Shown here: piece by piece, positions 35,020 through 43,574 of the stretch
Numbering within the stretch: the stretch's first letter is position 1
Layout of the letters: each line of letters begins with the position of its first letter
From: Streptomyces sp. P9-A4
GTDB taxonomy: Bacteria; Actinomycetota; Actinomycetes; Streptomycetales; Streptomycetaceae
NCBI RefSeq assembly: GCF_036634195.1
Contig: NZ_JAZIFY010000001.1
Coordinates: 4,660,501-4,724,500 of the forward strand
Reading direction: 5' to 3'
Length of the DNA: 64,000 nt
The notes under the pieces: generated by a model
The model's database searches: none
Seen by the model: the letters and a program-made list of their open reading frames with translations, nothing else
What the model was told of the DNA's origin: nothing
Program-made: the position numbers and the translations under genes

Positions 35020-35107
35020 GACAGAACAGTCTCAGAAGCGGAGGTGTACGCCAGCCGTACGCGCGGTCTCTGTTACGTATCGTCCGCTCAGCGAACGCCC
35101 GTAACTC

Positions 35108-35881
35108 CTAAGCCCGTTCGAAACGGGACACGCTGCCGACCGCCGCGAAGCCCTTCCGCGCGTACCAGCGGTGCGGCCAGTCGTCCGGGCGGGCGGTCAG
35201 GAAGACGGTGGTGCAGCCCGCGTCGGCGGCCAGGTGCAGCGCCGTGTCCAGGACGACGCCGGCGTGCCCCTGCCCGAGATGGTTCCCGTCCGTGACCAGG
35301 TCCTCGATCTGCGCGACTCCGGTCGCCGGGTCCAGATAGAGGTCGACCCATCCGGCGACCTCGCCCCCGGCGCCGTACGAGGCGAGAAACCTGACGGCCT
35401 CGGCGCCCCGCCGCCGGGCCGCCCGCCGCTCCACCAGGGCGCGGACCAGCTCCTCCCCGGCGTCCGGGGCGAAGCGGCGCCAGGACGCGACGGCCGGCCC
35501 GCGCAGCGCCTCCAGGTCCACTTCCCGGGCCCCGCCGTGGGCCGGTACGGGGCCGTCGTACCGCATGATCAGCGACTGCGAGTGCCGGTACCCGGCGCGG
35601 ACCATCGGCCCCGCGCAGGCCAGCGCGGTCCGCTCGTCGAGCACATAGGCGAAGCGGTACGGCAGGTGGGCCATCAGCTCCTCGGCCCGCGCGGGCAGCG
35701 CCCCGGGGTCGGTCTCGCCGTCGACCAGGAGGTGGTTGTTCCCCCGCGACAGCGCGTACTCCTCGTCGAACACGGCGAACCCGCCGGGGAAGTCGACGGT
35801 ACGGACCGCCTGGCGGCGGCGGAAGTCGGAAAGGAAGCCGTGGATGCGGCGCAGTTCGGTGCCGGGAACGCTGGAAGTCAT
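35108..35881 (-). CDS. GNAT-family acetyltransferase
   Basis: A 257-residue protein. The C-terminal half (about 120-257) is a GNAT acetyltransferase domain with the acetyl-CoA loop in [20 protein letters not shown] (about 205-224) and the strand [18 protein letters not shown] at the end. The N-terminal half (about 1-110) is a family-associated domain of unknown role. Substrate cannot be told. It is divergent from adenosine deaminase, whose operator-promoter lies between them. Confidence 0.85.
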   Translation of the reverse strand: MTSSVPGTELRRIHGFLSDFRRRQAVRTVDFPGGFAVFDEEYALSRGNNHLLVDGETDPGALPARAEELMAHLPYRFAYVLDERTALACAGPMVRAGYRHSQSLIMRYDGPVPAHGGAREVDLEALRGPAVASWRRFAPDAGEELVRALVERRAARRRGAEAVRFLASYGAGGEVAGWVDLYLDPATGVAQIEDLVTDGNHLGQGHAGVVLDTALHLAADAGCTTVFLTARPDDWPHRWYARKGFAAVGSVSRFERA

Positions 35882-35956
35882 GGGCGCAGGCTAGGTGTTC
35901 GGGGCCGGGCGGGGCGACGGAGAAAGGCAGGACGGACGTGGTGCCACGAGGCGCGC

Positions 35957-35985
35957 TCTACGCGCGTAGGCGCTACAGTGCGGAA
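35957..35985 (+). promoter_or_regulatory. Nucleoside-regulon operator and leaderless add promoter
   Basis: TCTACGCGCGTAGG (35957-35970; 13 of 14 matches to the recurring palindrome) immediately precedes the -10 hexamer TACAGT (35974-35979), which is 6 nt from the ATG. Binding would sit in the spacer and block RNA polymerase. Confidence 0.75.
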
Positions 35986-37140
35986 ATGACGAGCCAGACC
36001 CCCACCGTCCCCACCGCGGACCAGATCCGCCGCGCCCCGAAGGTGCTCCTCCACGACCACCTCGACGGCGGACTGCGCCCCGGCACGATCATCGAACTCG
36101 CCCGGGAGCAGGGCTATCGGCAGCTCCCCGAGACGGAGCCCGACAAGCTCGGCATCTGGTTCCGCGAAGCCGCCGACTCCGGCTCCCTGGAGCGGTACCT
36201 GGAGACCTTCGCGCACACCTGCGCCGTCATGCAGACCCGTGACGCCCTCTTCCGCGTCGCCGCCGAGTGCGCCGTCGACCTCGCCGAGGACGGCGTCGTC
36301 TACGCGGAGGTGCGCTACGCCCCCGAGCAGCACCTGGAGTCCGGCCTCACCCTCGAAGAGGTCGTGGAGGCCGTCAGCGAGGGCTTCCGCGAGGGCGAGC
36401 GGCAGGCCAGGGCGAACGGGCACCGCATCAGGGTCGGCGCCCTGCTGACCGCCATGCGGCACGCGGCCCGCTCCCTGGAGATCGCGGAACTCGCCAACCG
36501 CTACCGCGACTCCGGCGTCGTCGGCTTCGACATCGCGGGCGCCGAGGCCGGCTACCCGCCCACCCGCCACCTCGACGCCTTCGAGTACCTGAAGCGGGAG
36601 AACAACCACTTCACGATCCACGCGGGCGAGGCCTTCGGGCTGCCGTCGATCTGGCAGGCGCTCCAGTGGTGCGGCGCCGACCGCCTCGGGCACGGCGTCC
36701 GGATCATCGACGACATCCAGGTCGCCGAGGACGGCACGGTGAGCCTCGGGCGGCTCGCCGCGTACGTCAGGGACAAGCGCATCCCGCTGGAGATGTGCCC
36801 GTCCTCCAACCTCCAGACCGGCGCCGCCGCCTCGTTCGCCGAGCACCCCATCGGTCTGCTCCGCAAGCTCCACTTCCGGGCGACGGTCAACACCGACAAC
36901 CGTCTCATGAGCGGCACGAGCATGAGCCGTGAATTCGAGCTGCTGACCGAGGCATTCGATTACACGCTCGACGACATGCTGTGGTTCACGGTCAATGCGA
37001 TGAAATCAGCGTTCATTCCTTTCGATGAACGCCTCGCCATGATCAATGAGGTCATCAAGCCCGGATATGCCGAGCTGAAGTCCGAATGGCTGTTCCAGCA
37101 GACCGCCACGACCAGCGAGTCCTCCCGCACTGCTGGCTGA
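35986..37140 (+). CDS. add: Adenosine deaminase
   Basis: Deaminates adenosine and deoxyadenosine to inosine forms. The 384 residues hold the metal ligands H23 and H25 ([12 protein letters not shown]), the [10 protein letters not shown] segment with the catalytic Glu, the later metal His/Asp region ([10 protein letters not shown]), and [18 protein letters not shown]. An upstream extension to 35938 is excluded because it would run through the operator and promoter. Same operator as bmpA, deoA and deoC, hence part of nucleoside salvage. Confidence 0.95.
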   Translation: MTSQTPTVPTADQIRRAPKVLLHDHLDGGLRPGTIIELAREQGYRQLPETEPDKLGIWFREAADSGSLERYLETFAHTCAVMQTRDALFRVAAECAVDLAEDGVVYAEVRYAPEQHLESGLTLEEVVEAVSEGFREGERQARANGHRIRVGALLTAMRHAARSLEIAELANRYRDSGVVGFDIAGAEAGYPPTRHLDAFEYLKRENNHFTIHAGEAFGLPSIWQALQWCGADRLGHGVRIIDDIQVAEDGTVSLGRLAAYVRDKRIPLEMCPSSNLQTGAAASFAEHPIGLLRKLHFRATVNTDNRLMSGTSMSREFELLTEAFDYTLDDMLWFTVNAMKSAFIPFDERLAMINEVIKPGYAELKSEWLFQQTATTSESSRTAG

Positions 37141-37315
37141 AAACCGCCCTGAAACGGGTATTCGAGCGGCCGGGTGGGGGCGACACCCGGCCGCTTTCCG
37201 GTGTTTGCGGAGGAGTCGTTCACTGGTTAGGTTGCAGAGCCCTCTGCATTCCACAGGATTTCCCCTCCCGGCTTCTCTGTCCGAAGCCCCCGGATTCCAC
37301 AAGGAAGATTTTCAG

Positions 37316-37696
37316 ATGAAGCAGTCTGCCGCCAAGAAGCTCGGTGTCGCCGCTCTCGGTGCCGCTTTCGCCGCTGCCGCCGCCGGCACGGCCTCCGCCG
37401 CGCCGTCCCTGCCGCTCGACGCCGACGCGCTGGGCACGGTGTCCCAGGCCGTCCCGCTGGGTGACGGCCTCACCGAGCTCCCCGACGGCGCCGCCGGGTC
37501 CCTCGGTGCCGGCCAGGGCGCCCTCGGCCAGGGCCTCGACCAGGGTGTGAAGACCCTCCCGGCCGCCGCCGGCCAGGCCACCCAGAACCTCCCGCTCGAC
37601 GCCGCCGCCGGTGGCCTCGGCGCCACCCCGCTCGGCGGCCTCCTCGGCGGCCTGCCGCTGGGTGCTCTCCCGCTGGGCGGCCTGCCGATCGGCTGA
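37316..37696 (+). CDS. Small secreted hydrophobic Gly/Leu/Pro-rich protein
   Basis: A 126-residue secreted protein with a Sec signal (MKQSAAKKLGVAALGAAFAA, cleavage near ASAAP, about 25). The mature part is a low-complexity run of Gly, Leu, Pro and Ala, with PLDADALGTVSQAVPLG and repeated PLGGL(P/L) motifs near the end. AAGGAAG lies 8 nt before the ATG. No catalytic motif. Resembles in style the protein at 43575. Perhaps a surface-coat or aerial-hyphal protein, but this is a guess. Confidence 0.75.
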   Translation: MKQSAAKKLGVAALGAAFAAAAAGTASAAPSLPLDADALGTVSQAVPLGDGLTELPDGAAGSLGAGQGALGQGLDQGVKTLPAAAGQATQNLPLDAAAGGLGATPLGGLLGGLPLGALPLGGLPIG

Positions 37697-37716
37697 CCCC
37701 GCCGCACGGCACCGCA

Positions 37717-37772
37717 CGTACGCCGAAGGGGCGCGCACCCGGTCTCCCGGGCACGCGCCCCTTCGGCGTACG
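37717..37772. terminator. Bidirectional terminator with perfect 19-bp stem
   Basis: Arms 37717-37735 and 37754-37772 are perfectly complementary around an 18-nt loop that itself contains a small CCGG-rich stem. It lies between the convergent secreted-protein and pspC genes. Confidence 0.85.
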
Positions 37773-37792
37773 ACGATGTACGACGCGGACGG

Positions 37793-37993
37793 CTACCAGG
37801 CCGACGACGCGTCCTTCTCGGCCGGCAGAAAGATCCACAGACCCAGGTAGATCAGGAACTGAGGACCGGGCAGCAGGCACGAGACCAGGAAGATCAGGCG
37901 CATCGTGTTCGCCGAGATGCCGAAGCGCCGGGCCAGCGCCGCGCACACTCCGCCGATCATGCGTCCGTCACGGGGGCGGGCAAGTGCGGCCAT
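37793..37993 (-). CDS. PspC-domain small membrane protein
   Basis: A 66-residue single-domain PspC protein: the basic amphipathic ALARPRDGRMIGGVCAALAR, then GISANTMRLIFLVSCLLPGP, and the second half of the hairpin FLIYLGLWIFLPAEKD. PspC proteins sit in the inner membrane and take part in envelope stress signalling. GAAGGAG lies 7 nt before the ATG, fixing the short start. Confidence 0.88.
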   Translation of the reverse strand: MAALARPRDGRMIGGVCAALARRFGISANTMRLIFLVSCLLPGPQFLIYLGLWIFLPAEKDASSAW

Positions 37994-38085
37994 GGTGGGC
38001 TCCTTCGGAGTCGTTGTCCGGGAGCCGCTCTTCCGGGCTCCCGATGACTCCATGGTGCCGCCGGACGGGGTCCGGCGGCGTCGGT

Positions 38086-38676
38086 CTACCGGGCGACCGG
38101 GACCCTGGAAATCTTCGGGGTCGCACCCTGAGAACCGTCGTCCCGCAGCAGGGCCGAACCCCGACCCGGCCCGGTACCGGGGGAGGAGACCGGCTGGCCC
38201 GCCTCCGACCTGCGGCGCAGCCAGCTCCGCCCGACCGGCACGAGCAGCAGATGCGCGAGCGCCACGCCCATGGTGTTCAGGAGGACCGAGTCCACGTCCA
38301 CGACCTGGCCCGGCACGGCGGTCTGCAGCAGCTCCACGGCCAGCGACACCAGCGCGCCCGCCGCCGTCGTACGGACCAGGGAGGCCCACCCGGAGACGCG
38401 CAGCCGTCCGTCGGCCATCGGGAGCAGTACGCCCAGCGGGGCCAGCAGCAGCAGTCCCTCGGCGATCAGCCGGGCCGCCTCGGGGACGCCGAGCGCCAGA
38501 TCGGCCCGGAGGCCCGCCAGCGGGATCGTGTTCGGCGGGGTCACCCAGGCCACGTCCCGTGGCCGCAGGCTGACCCAGGCGACGAGCAGCAGATGCGCGA
38601 CGACCAGGGCGAACCCCGCGACGCGGACGACCACGGCGGCACTGCCGCCCGAACCTTGACGCTGCACGCCCCCCAA
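38086..38676 (-). CDS. VanZ-family membrane protein
   Basis: A 196-residue VanZ-like protein with four hydrophobic segments between about 15 and 145. Family-typical NTIPLAGL (about 49) and the polar VELLQTAVPGQVVDVDSVLLNTMGVALAH (about 113-141) are intact. VanZ confers low teicoplanin resistance in enterococci, but most actinobacterial homologues have no proven role. TTG start at 38676, with GTG 38667 as alternative. A tandem-repeat array lies directly upstream. Confidence 0.85.
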   Translation of the reverse strand: MGGVQRQGSGGSAAVVVRVAGFALVVAHLLLVAWVSLRPRDVAWVTPPNTIPLAGLRADLALGVPEAARLIAEGLLLLAPLGVLLPMADGRLRVSGWASLVRTTAAGALVSLAVELLQTAVPGQVVDVDSVLLNTMGVALAHLLLVPVGRSWLRRRSEAGQPVSSPGTGPGRGSALLRDDGSQGATPKISRVPVAR

Positions 38677-38712
38677 GACGCCCCCCGGGGCGGAATCGGT
38701 TCCACCGCCCCC

Positions 38713-38923
38713 GGACCGGCCGCCGCTCAGCCTGTGACGGTCGCCCCGGACCGGCCGCGGCTCAGCCTGTGACGGTCGCCCCGGACCGGCCGCCGCTCAG
38801 CCTGTGACGGTCGCCCCGGACCGGCCATGGCCCAGCCCGTAGGGGTCGCCCCGGACCGGCCGTGGCCCAGCCTGTGACGGCCGCCCCCGTACCGCCCGTC
38901 GATCAGCCCGTCGCGGTCGCCGC
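38713..38923 (-). repeat. 35-bp tandem repeats derived from the 3' end of the afsQ2-linked lipoprotein gene
   Basis: Five 35-bp units start at 38713, 38748, 38783, 38818 and 38853. A sixth diverged copy (about 38889-38923) is the actual 3' end of the lipoprotein gene including its stop codon. Units 1-3 keep the minus-strand TGA in the same context, and units 4-5 have lost it. No spacers, so not CRISPR. Confidence 0.85.
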
Positions 38924-39535
38924 CGGGGCGGTCACGGCCGCCGTCGGCGGGGCCGACTCCGGGCGCTCCCGCAGCTCCGCCGTACAGCGGTAGCGCTTCG
39001 GCGGGTACGCCCCCGGGCCGCCGAGCAGCACCGAGTGGCCGCCCGCGCCCGCCGAACTCTCCGCGAAGGAGCAGACGAGCTGCGAGAACGCCATCGGCGC
39101 CAGGTCCTCCGGCTGACGGCTCAGCCGCAGCGTGCCCGCCGGGTCGCCCCGGTGACCGCCGCCCACCGTCAGCGGACCCCGCACCGCCGTCGTGAACCCG
39201 GCCTGCCGCTCGGCGTCCGAGGGCTCGGCGAGCAGCTGCGCCAGCAGGCCCCGCGCCGTGCGCACCGGGTCGCCGCCCGCCTTCTCCTCCGGCAGCGGCG
39301 ACCGCCGGTCCACCGCCTCCAGCTGGGAGCCGCAGAGCAGGTACACCCGGACCGGCACGCCCTGGAGCGGCGCCCCCGTCGTGGCCTCGTCGGTCGTCCG
39401 GCAGGGGACCCGGGACGGGGCGGCGCCCGCGTCGACCGGGACCGAGGTGGTCCTGATCCCGCAGCCGGTCACCAGCGCGCCCAGCGCGAGGAGCCCGGCC
39501 GCCAGGGCCGTACGCCCGTAGGTGCGGCGTCTCAC
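38903..39535 (-). CDS. Lipoprotein cotranscribed with afsQ2
   Basis: A 210-residue lipoprotein with lipobox VTGC (Cys about 25), extracellular. The mature part contains PVRVYLLCGSQLEAVDRR, which resembles GerMN/LpqB-type domains, and a cluster of Cys residues. GTG overlaps the afsQ2 stop (GTGA). By analogy with LpqB and MtrAB it may modulate the sensor kinase from outside the membrane, which is inference. Its 3' end has been tandemly duplicated into the intergenic region. Confidence 0.82.
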   Translation of the reverse strand: MRRRTYGRTALAAGLLALGALVTGCGIRTTSVPVDAGAAPSRVPCRTTDEATTGAPLQGVPVRVYLLCGSQLEAVDRRSPLPEEKAGGDPVRTARGLLAQLLAEPSDAERQAGFTTAVRGPLTVGGGHRGDPAGTLRLSRQPEDLAPMAFSQLVCSFAESSAGAGGHSVLLGGPGAYPPKRYRCTAELRERPESAPPTAAVTAPAATATG

Positions 39536-41061
39536 TCTTCCTCCACCTCGCCCTGACTGCTGCGGGTCTGCACCTCGCGTGTGATCCCTGAGGCGTCCAG
39601 CGGCAGCCGCAGCACGAACACCGCGCCGTCCACCGTCCCGTCCTCGCCCACCGAGTTGGACGCGGTGATCGAACCGCCGTGGATCAGCGCGTTCTCCATG
39701 GCGATCGACAGACCGAGCCCGCTGCCGTCCGACTTCGGCCGGGAGGCGCTCGCCTTGTAGAAGCGGTCGAAGACATGCGGCAGCACCTCCTCGGGGATGC
39801 CGGGGCCGTGGTCGCGCACCGCGATGACCAGCTCGTCGTCCTCGGTGCGCACCGACACCCGCACCGGCGAACCGCCGTGCTTCAGCGCGTTCCCGATGAG
39901 GTTCGCCAGGATCACGTCGAGTCGGCGCGGGTCGAGCGGTGCCACGATCCCGCGCTCGGCGTCCAGATCGACCGCGTCCAGCCAGGCGCGCGCGTCGATG
40001 CACGCGGTGATCTGGTCGGCGATGTCCACCTCGTCGAGGACGAGCCGGGCGGTGCCCGCGTCGAAGCGGGTCACCTCCATCAGGTTCTCCACCAGGACGT
40101 TGAGGCGCCGGGTCTCGCTCACCACGAGCGCCACCGCGGGGGCGATCATCGGGTCGAGGGAGTCCTGCTCGTCCTCCAGGACCTCCGTGACGGCCGTCAG
40201 GGCGGTCAGCGGGGTGCGCAGCTCGTGCGACATGTCGGCGACGAAACGCCGGGAGGACTCCTCCCGGGCGCTCATGTCCGTGACCTTCTTCTGCAGGGAC
40301 TCGGCCGCGCTGTTGAACGTACGGGTGAGATCGGCCAGTTCGTCCGCGCCGGTGACCCGGAGGCGGGTGTCGAGCTTGCCCTCGCCGAGCTGCCGGGCCG
40401 CGTCGCCGAGCCGGTGCACCGGGCGCAGCACGGTCGTCGCCGCGACCTGCGCGAGCAGCACGGAGCCGGCCACCGCGAGCGCGGTGGCGATCCCGAGTGA
40501 CCAGGCGAGCGAGTTCAGATCGGCCTTCTCCGCGGCCAGCGACTTGAACATGTATCCGGAGGGTCCGCCGCCGTCGATGCGGGTGCCGCCGACCAGGTAC
40601 GGGGTCCCGTTCCGCTCCGTACGCTGCCAGAACAGGTGGTACGGGTACGGGTTGGCCTCCGTCACGGGGCGCTCGGTGTCCACCGCGTCCCGCAGCGTGC
40701 GCGGCACGTCGGCCAGCGTGAAGTCGTCCGGGTCCGAGGCGCCGACGATCGGCTTGCCCGCGTCCCGCTCGCCCAGCAGCAGCACCTGGTAGTTGGCGCT
40801 GCCGCTCGCCATCTGCTCGGCGGTCCGCCGCAGGTCGTCCTGGGTGGGCCGGAGCGGCAGCGTCGCCGCCCGGTTCTGCATCTCCTGCCGGAAGTCGTTG
40901 AGCGCCCCGTCCTGGGTGCGGGTGAGCACCGCCTCCCGGTTCAGCCAGTACGCGATGCCGGAGGCGGCGACGGCGGCGGTGAGGGCGACGAGCGCGAAGA
41001 CGACCACGAGGCGCAGCCGCAGGCTGGAGAGCCGCAGCCGCGTCAGGATTCCCTTGCTCAC
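39532..41061 (-). CDS. afsQ2: Sensor histidine kinase AfsQ2
   Basis: A 509-residue membrane kinase that phosphorylates AfsQ1 in response to envelope or nutritional cues, affecting antibiotic production in S. coelicolor. TM1 about 17-37, extracellular sensor about 38-160, TM2 about 170-190, HAMP, DHp with phospho-His in DMSHELRTPLTALTA, and catalytic domain with NLIGNALKHGG, DHGPGIP and GSGLGLSIA. GTG overlaps the afsQ1 stop. Naming rests on the neighbouring sigQ and near-identity of AfsQ1 to what I remember. Confidence 0.92.
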   Translation of the reverse strand: MSKGILTRLRLSSLRLRLVVVFALVALTAAVAASGIAYWLNREAVLTRTQDGALNDFRQEMQNRAATLPLRPTQDDLRRTAEQMASGSANYQVLLLGERDAGKPIVGASDPDDFTLADVPRTLRDAVDTERPVTEANPYPYHLFWQRTERNGTPYLVGGTRIDGGGPSGYMFKSLAAEKADLNSLAWSLGIATALAVAGSVLLAQVAATTVLRPVHRLGDAARQLGEGKLDTRLRVTGADELADLTRTFNSAAESLQKKVTDMSAREESSRRFVADMSHELRTPLTALTAVTEVLEDEQDSLDPMIAPAVALVVSETRRLNVLVENLMEVTRFDAGTARLVLDEVDIADQITACIDARAWLDAVDLDAERGIVAPLDPRRLDVILANLIGNALKHGGSPVRVSVRTEDDELVIAVRDHGPGIPEEVLPHVFDRFYKASASRPKSDGSGLGLSIAMENALIHGGSITASNSVGEDGTVDGAVFVLRLPLDASGITREVQTRSSQGEVEEE

Positions 41062-41735
41062 GCAGGAACGTCCAGCCGGTAGCCGACCCCGCGCACAGTA
41101 CGGATGAGCGTCGGCGAGGACGGCACGTCCTCCACCTTGGCGCGCAGCCGCTGCACACAGGCGTCGACGAGACGGGAGTCGCCCAGGTAGTCGTGCTCCC
41201 ACACGAGCCGCAGCAACTGCTGGCGGGAGAGCGCCTGTCCGGGCCGGCGGCTCAGTTCGAGGAGGAGGCGCAGCTCGGTCGGGGTGAGCTGGAGGTCCTC
41301 GCCGTTCTTGGTGACCGTCATCGCGGAGCGGTCGATCACCAGCGAGCCGTACGTCGCCGAATCGGTCGACTCCCGCTCGCCGCGCCGCAGTACGGCCCGG
41401 ATGCGGGCGTCGAGGACGCGGCCCTGGACCGGCTTCACGACGTAGTCGTCGGCGCCGGACTCCAGGCCCACGACCACGTCGATGTCGTCGCTGCGGGCGG
41501 TCAGCAGGATGATCGGCAGCTGGTCGGTGCGGCGGATGCGCCGGCAGACCTCGAAGCCGTCGATGCCCGGCAGCATGACGTCGAGAACGACCAGGTCGGG
41601 GCGCTGCTCGCGCAGCAGCTGGAGGCCGTCCTCTCCGGTCGCGGCAGTGGCCACCCGGTGGCCCTGCCGTGACAGGGAGAGTTCGAGGGCCGTGCGGATG
41701 GCGTCGTCGTCCTCGATCAGCAACAGAAAAGGCAC
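41058..41735 (-). CDS. afsQ1: Response regulator AfsQ1
   Basis: A 225-residue OmpR/PhoB-type regulator with receiver domain (phospho-acceptor D52 in VVLDVMLPGIDGF, conserved Lys in VVKPVQG) and a C-terminal winged helix (about 130-220, ending the VRGVGYRLDVP segment). Known to activate sigQ and antibiotic genes by binding GTnAC-n6-GTnAC, a copy of which stands in the intergenic region. GTG 41735 is chosen for the 225-residue length and because CAGAAT lies 6 nt upstream (leaderless). Confidence 0.94.
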   Translation of the reverse strand: MPFLLLIEDDDAIRTALELSLSRQGHRVATAATGEDGLQLLREQRPDLVVLDVMLPGIDGFEVCRRIRRTDQLPIILLTARSDDIDVVVGLESGADDYVVKPVQGRVLDARIRAVLRRGERESTDSATYGSLVIDRSAMTVTKNGEDLQLTPTELRLLLELSRRPGQALSRQQLLRLVWEHDYLGDSRLVDACVQRLRAKVEDVPSSPTLIRTVRGVGYRLDVPA

Positions 41736-41803
41736 GGACGCATTCTGTCGCATGCGGCCGTCCGAGTTCGACCGTGGGGAGGCGCGCTTCTGTTCCGGGC
41801 CCT

Positions 41804-41819
41804 GTGACACGCCTGTGAC
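41804..41819. promoter_or_regulatory. AfsQ1 binding site between afsQ1 and sigQ
   Basis: GTGAC, 6-nt spacer, GTGAC: an exact match to the known AfsQ1 consensus GTnAC-n6-GTnAC. It sits 68 bp from afsQ1 and 84 bp from sigQ. Confidence 0.85.
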
Positions 41820-41903
41820 AGTCGGCGGACAACGCCATGAAGTCCGCTGGGCAAGCTTCATTGCACACGGACCGAACACACTCCAACCGACGGGGGGCGC
41901 GAG

Positions 41904-42626
41904 ATGAACGCACTGCACAGCAGCACCTCAAGCGCAGTAGTCACGCGTCTCCACGACGTCGTACGGAGCACGGAGAAGTCCGGCGGTGTGATCGGACGGG
42001 GGTGCGTTCGCAGCGTCGGGCGTCAGCGCAAGGCGCCGTACATGGCGGCCGTTGCTGACGGGGGAGCGGCGTACGGGGAGGTCACGGGGGAGCGCGTCAA
42101 CTGTTCGGAGGCCGAGTTCACGGCCTACGTCCAGGAGCGTCGTGCCTCCCTGTACGCCACCGCCTACCACCTCACCGGTGACCGGTTCGAGGCCGAGGAC
42201 CTGCTCCAGAGCGCGCTGTTCTCCACGTACCGCGCCTGGGAGCGGATCAGTGACAAGGCCGCGGTCGGCGGATACCTCCGCCGCACCATGACGAACCTGC
42301 ACATCAGCGCCTGGCGCCGGCGCAAGCTGAACGAGTACCCGACCGAGGAGCTGCCGGAGACGGTCGGCGAGACGGACGCGATGCGCGGCACGGAGCTGCG
42401 CGCGGTGCTGTGGCAGGCCCTCGCCCGGCTGCCCGAGCTCCAGCGGACCATGCTGGTGCTGCGCTACTACGAGGGCCGGACCGATCCGGAGATCGCGGAG
42501 ATCCTGGACATCAGTGTCGGCACGGTGAAGTCGAGCATCTGGCGGTCGCTGCGGCGGCTGCGCGAGGACGAGGTGCTCAGCTTCGGCCGTGACGAGGAGG
42601 AGTCCTTCGGCGAGCTGGTGGCCTGA
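41904..42626 (+). CDS. sigQ: ECF sigma factor SigQ
   Basis: A 240-residue ECF sigma factor. Regions 2 (the YATAYHLTGDRFEAEDLLQSALFSTYRAWER segment, about 92-125) and 4 (LPELQRTMLVLRYYEGRTDPEIAEILDISVGTVKSSIWRSLRRL, about 175-218) are complete. In S. coelicolor sigQ is an AfsQ1 target that antagonises antibiotic production. Divergent from afsQ1 with a shared AfsQ1 box. The N-terminal 70 residues are an extension beyond the sigma core. GGGGGCG precedes the ATG. Confidence 0.92.
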   Translation: MNALHSSTSSAVVTRLHDVVRSTEKSGGVIGRGCVRSVGRQRKAPYMAAVADGGAAYGEVTGERVNCSEAEFTAYVQERRASLYATAYHLTGDRFEAEDLLQSALFSTYRAWERISDKAAVGGYLRRTMTNLHISAWRRRKLNEYPTEELPETVGETDAMRGTELRAVLWQALARLPELQRTMLVLRYYEGRTDPEIAEILDISVGTVKSSIWRSLRRLREDEVLSFGRDEEESFGELVA

Positions 42627-42720
42627 AGGTCGGGGGGAACGGGGGAAGGACCCAGGGGGCCACGGGGGAACGAGGCCGTCGGGGGAGCACGGGGGAACCG
42701 TACGGGGGTACGGGGGAACG
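42627..42720 (+). repeat. G-run-rich intergenic tract after sigQ
   Basis: About 95 bp with repeated ACGGGGGAAC-like units and at least eight runs of four or more G on the plus strand. No coding potential. Candidate G-quadruplex. Confidence 0.6.
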
Positions 42721-42721
42721 G

Positions 42722-42759
42722 CGCGGGTCGCACAAGCCGGGGGGCTTGTACGACCCGCG
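42722..42759. terminator. Bidirectional terminator after sigQ
   Basis: A 17-bp stem with one central mismatch (42722-42738 with 42743-42759) and GGGG loop, followed by a short T run. Between convergent sigQ and the uridine kinase gene. Confidence 0.8.
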
Positions 42760-42826
42760 TCGCGTTTTCGTGTCCGGGGTCCGGCGTGTGGCGTGTGGCC
42801 CGCTCCGTGCGGGTCGGCCGGGTCGG

Positions 42827-43456
42827 TCAGCCGGCCGCCGGGGTGCGGTGGCGGCCCGCCGCCGCTGCCGCCAGGCGGCCCAGGGCCTCCGGCTTGGCGC
42901 AGGGGTGGGCGCCCAGCTCCGTCTGGCGGGCGACGATCGCGCGCTCGGTGCGCATCAGCCGCCAGCCGCGGCGCAGCAGGAACGGCACCGACTTGCGGCC
43001 CTCCTTGAGGTCGCGGGCGAGCCGGCGCCGGAAGGTCGTCGACGGGCGGCCGCGCAGGCAGATCGCGTCGGCGAGGACGTCGAGCTCACGGCAGCGGGTC
43101 ACGATCTCGGCGGCGAAGATGCCCTCGGCCACGAAGAGCGGCGTCCGCTCGATGTCGAGCCGCTCGCGGCCCACCCGGGAGCTGGTGGAGATGTCGTACA
43201 CCGGGACGTCGGTCCGGCCCGTACGGCACAGCTCGACGATGGCGGAGACGGCGGCGTCCGCGTCCCAGGACCGTGGGGAGTCCCAGTCGATGTCCGGGCT
43301 GCCGTCGACGAGTGGCAGCGACGGGTCGTCGGCCTCCTTGTAGAAGTCGTCGAGGCGCAGGACCGGAAGGCCGGTGACGGCGGCGAGGGACGACTTGCCG
43401 GAGCCGGAGGGGCCCGCGAGCAGGACGACACGGGTCGGGATCGGTTGGGAACTCAC
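42827..43456 (-). CDS. Uridine kinase-family P-loop protein
   Basis: A 209-residue P-loop kinase with Walker A GPSGSGKSSLA (about 15-25), LRLDDFYKEADD (about 33-44) containing the phosphoryl-transfer Asp typical of uridine kinases, and a lid region rich in Arg (FRRRLARDLKEGRK). Would convert uridine to UMP in salvage. GTG 43456 is chosen over an upstream ATG, which would add 23 non-homologous residues. No copy of the nucleoside-regulon palindrome precedes it. Confidence 0.85.
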   Translation of the reverse strand: MSSQPIPTRVVLLAGPSGSGKSSLAAVTGLPVLRLDDFYKEADDPSLPLVDGSPDIDWDSPRSWDADAAVSAIVELCRTGRTDVPVYDISTSSRVGRERLDIERTPLFVAEGIFAAEIVTRCRELDVLADAICLRGRPSTTFRRRLARDLKEGRKSVPFLLRRGWRLMRTERAIVARQTELGAHPCAKPEALGRLAAAAAGRHRTPAAG

Positions 43457-43574
43457 GGGACACCAGTGTGAACCATTCCCCCGTGCAGGGGACCCCCGAG
43501 GAAGGCCGTTGGTATCGAGCATCACACCTCAACTACTGTCGGTGTCCGCCCGGTCACCCCTCGGAAGGATCATC

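Noticed and set aside
38713..38923. Regular 35-bp repeats as a CRISPR array
   Set aside because: Units abut with no spacers, they derive from a coding 3' end, and no cas genes are present.
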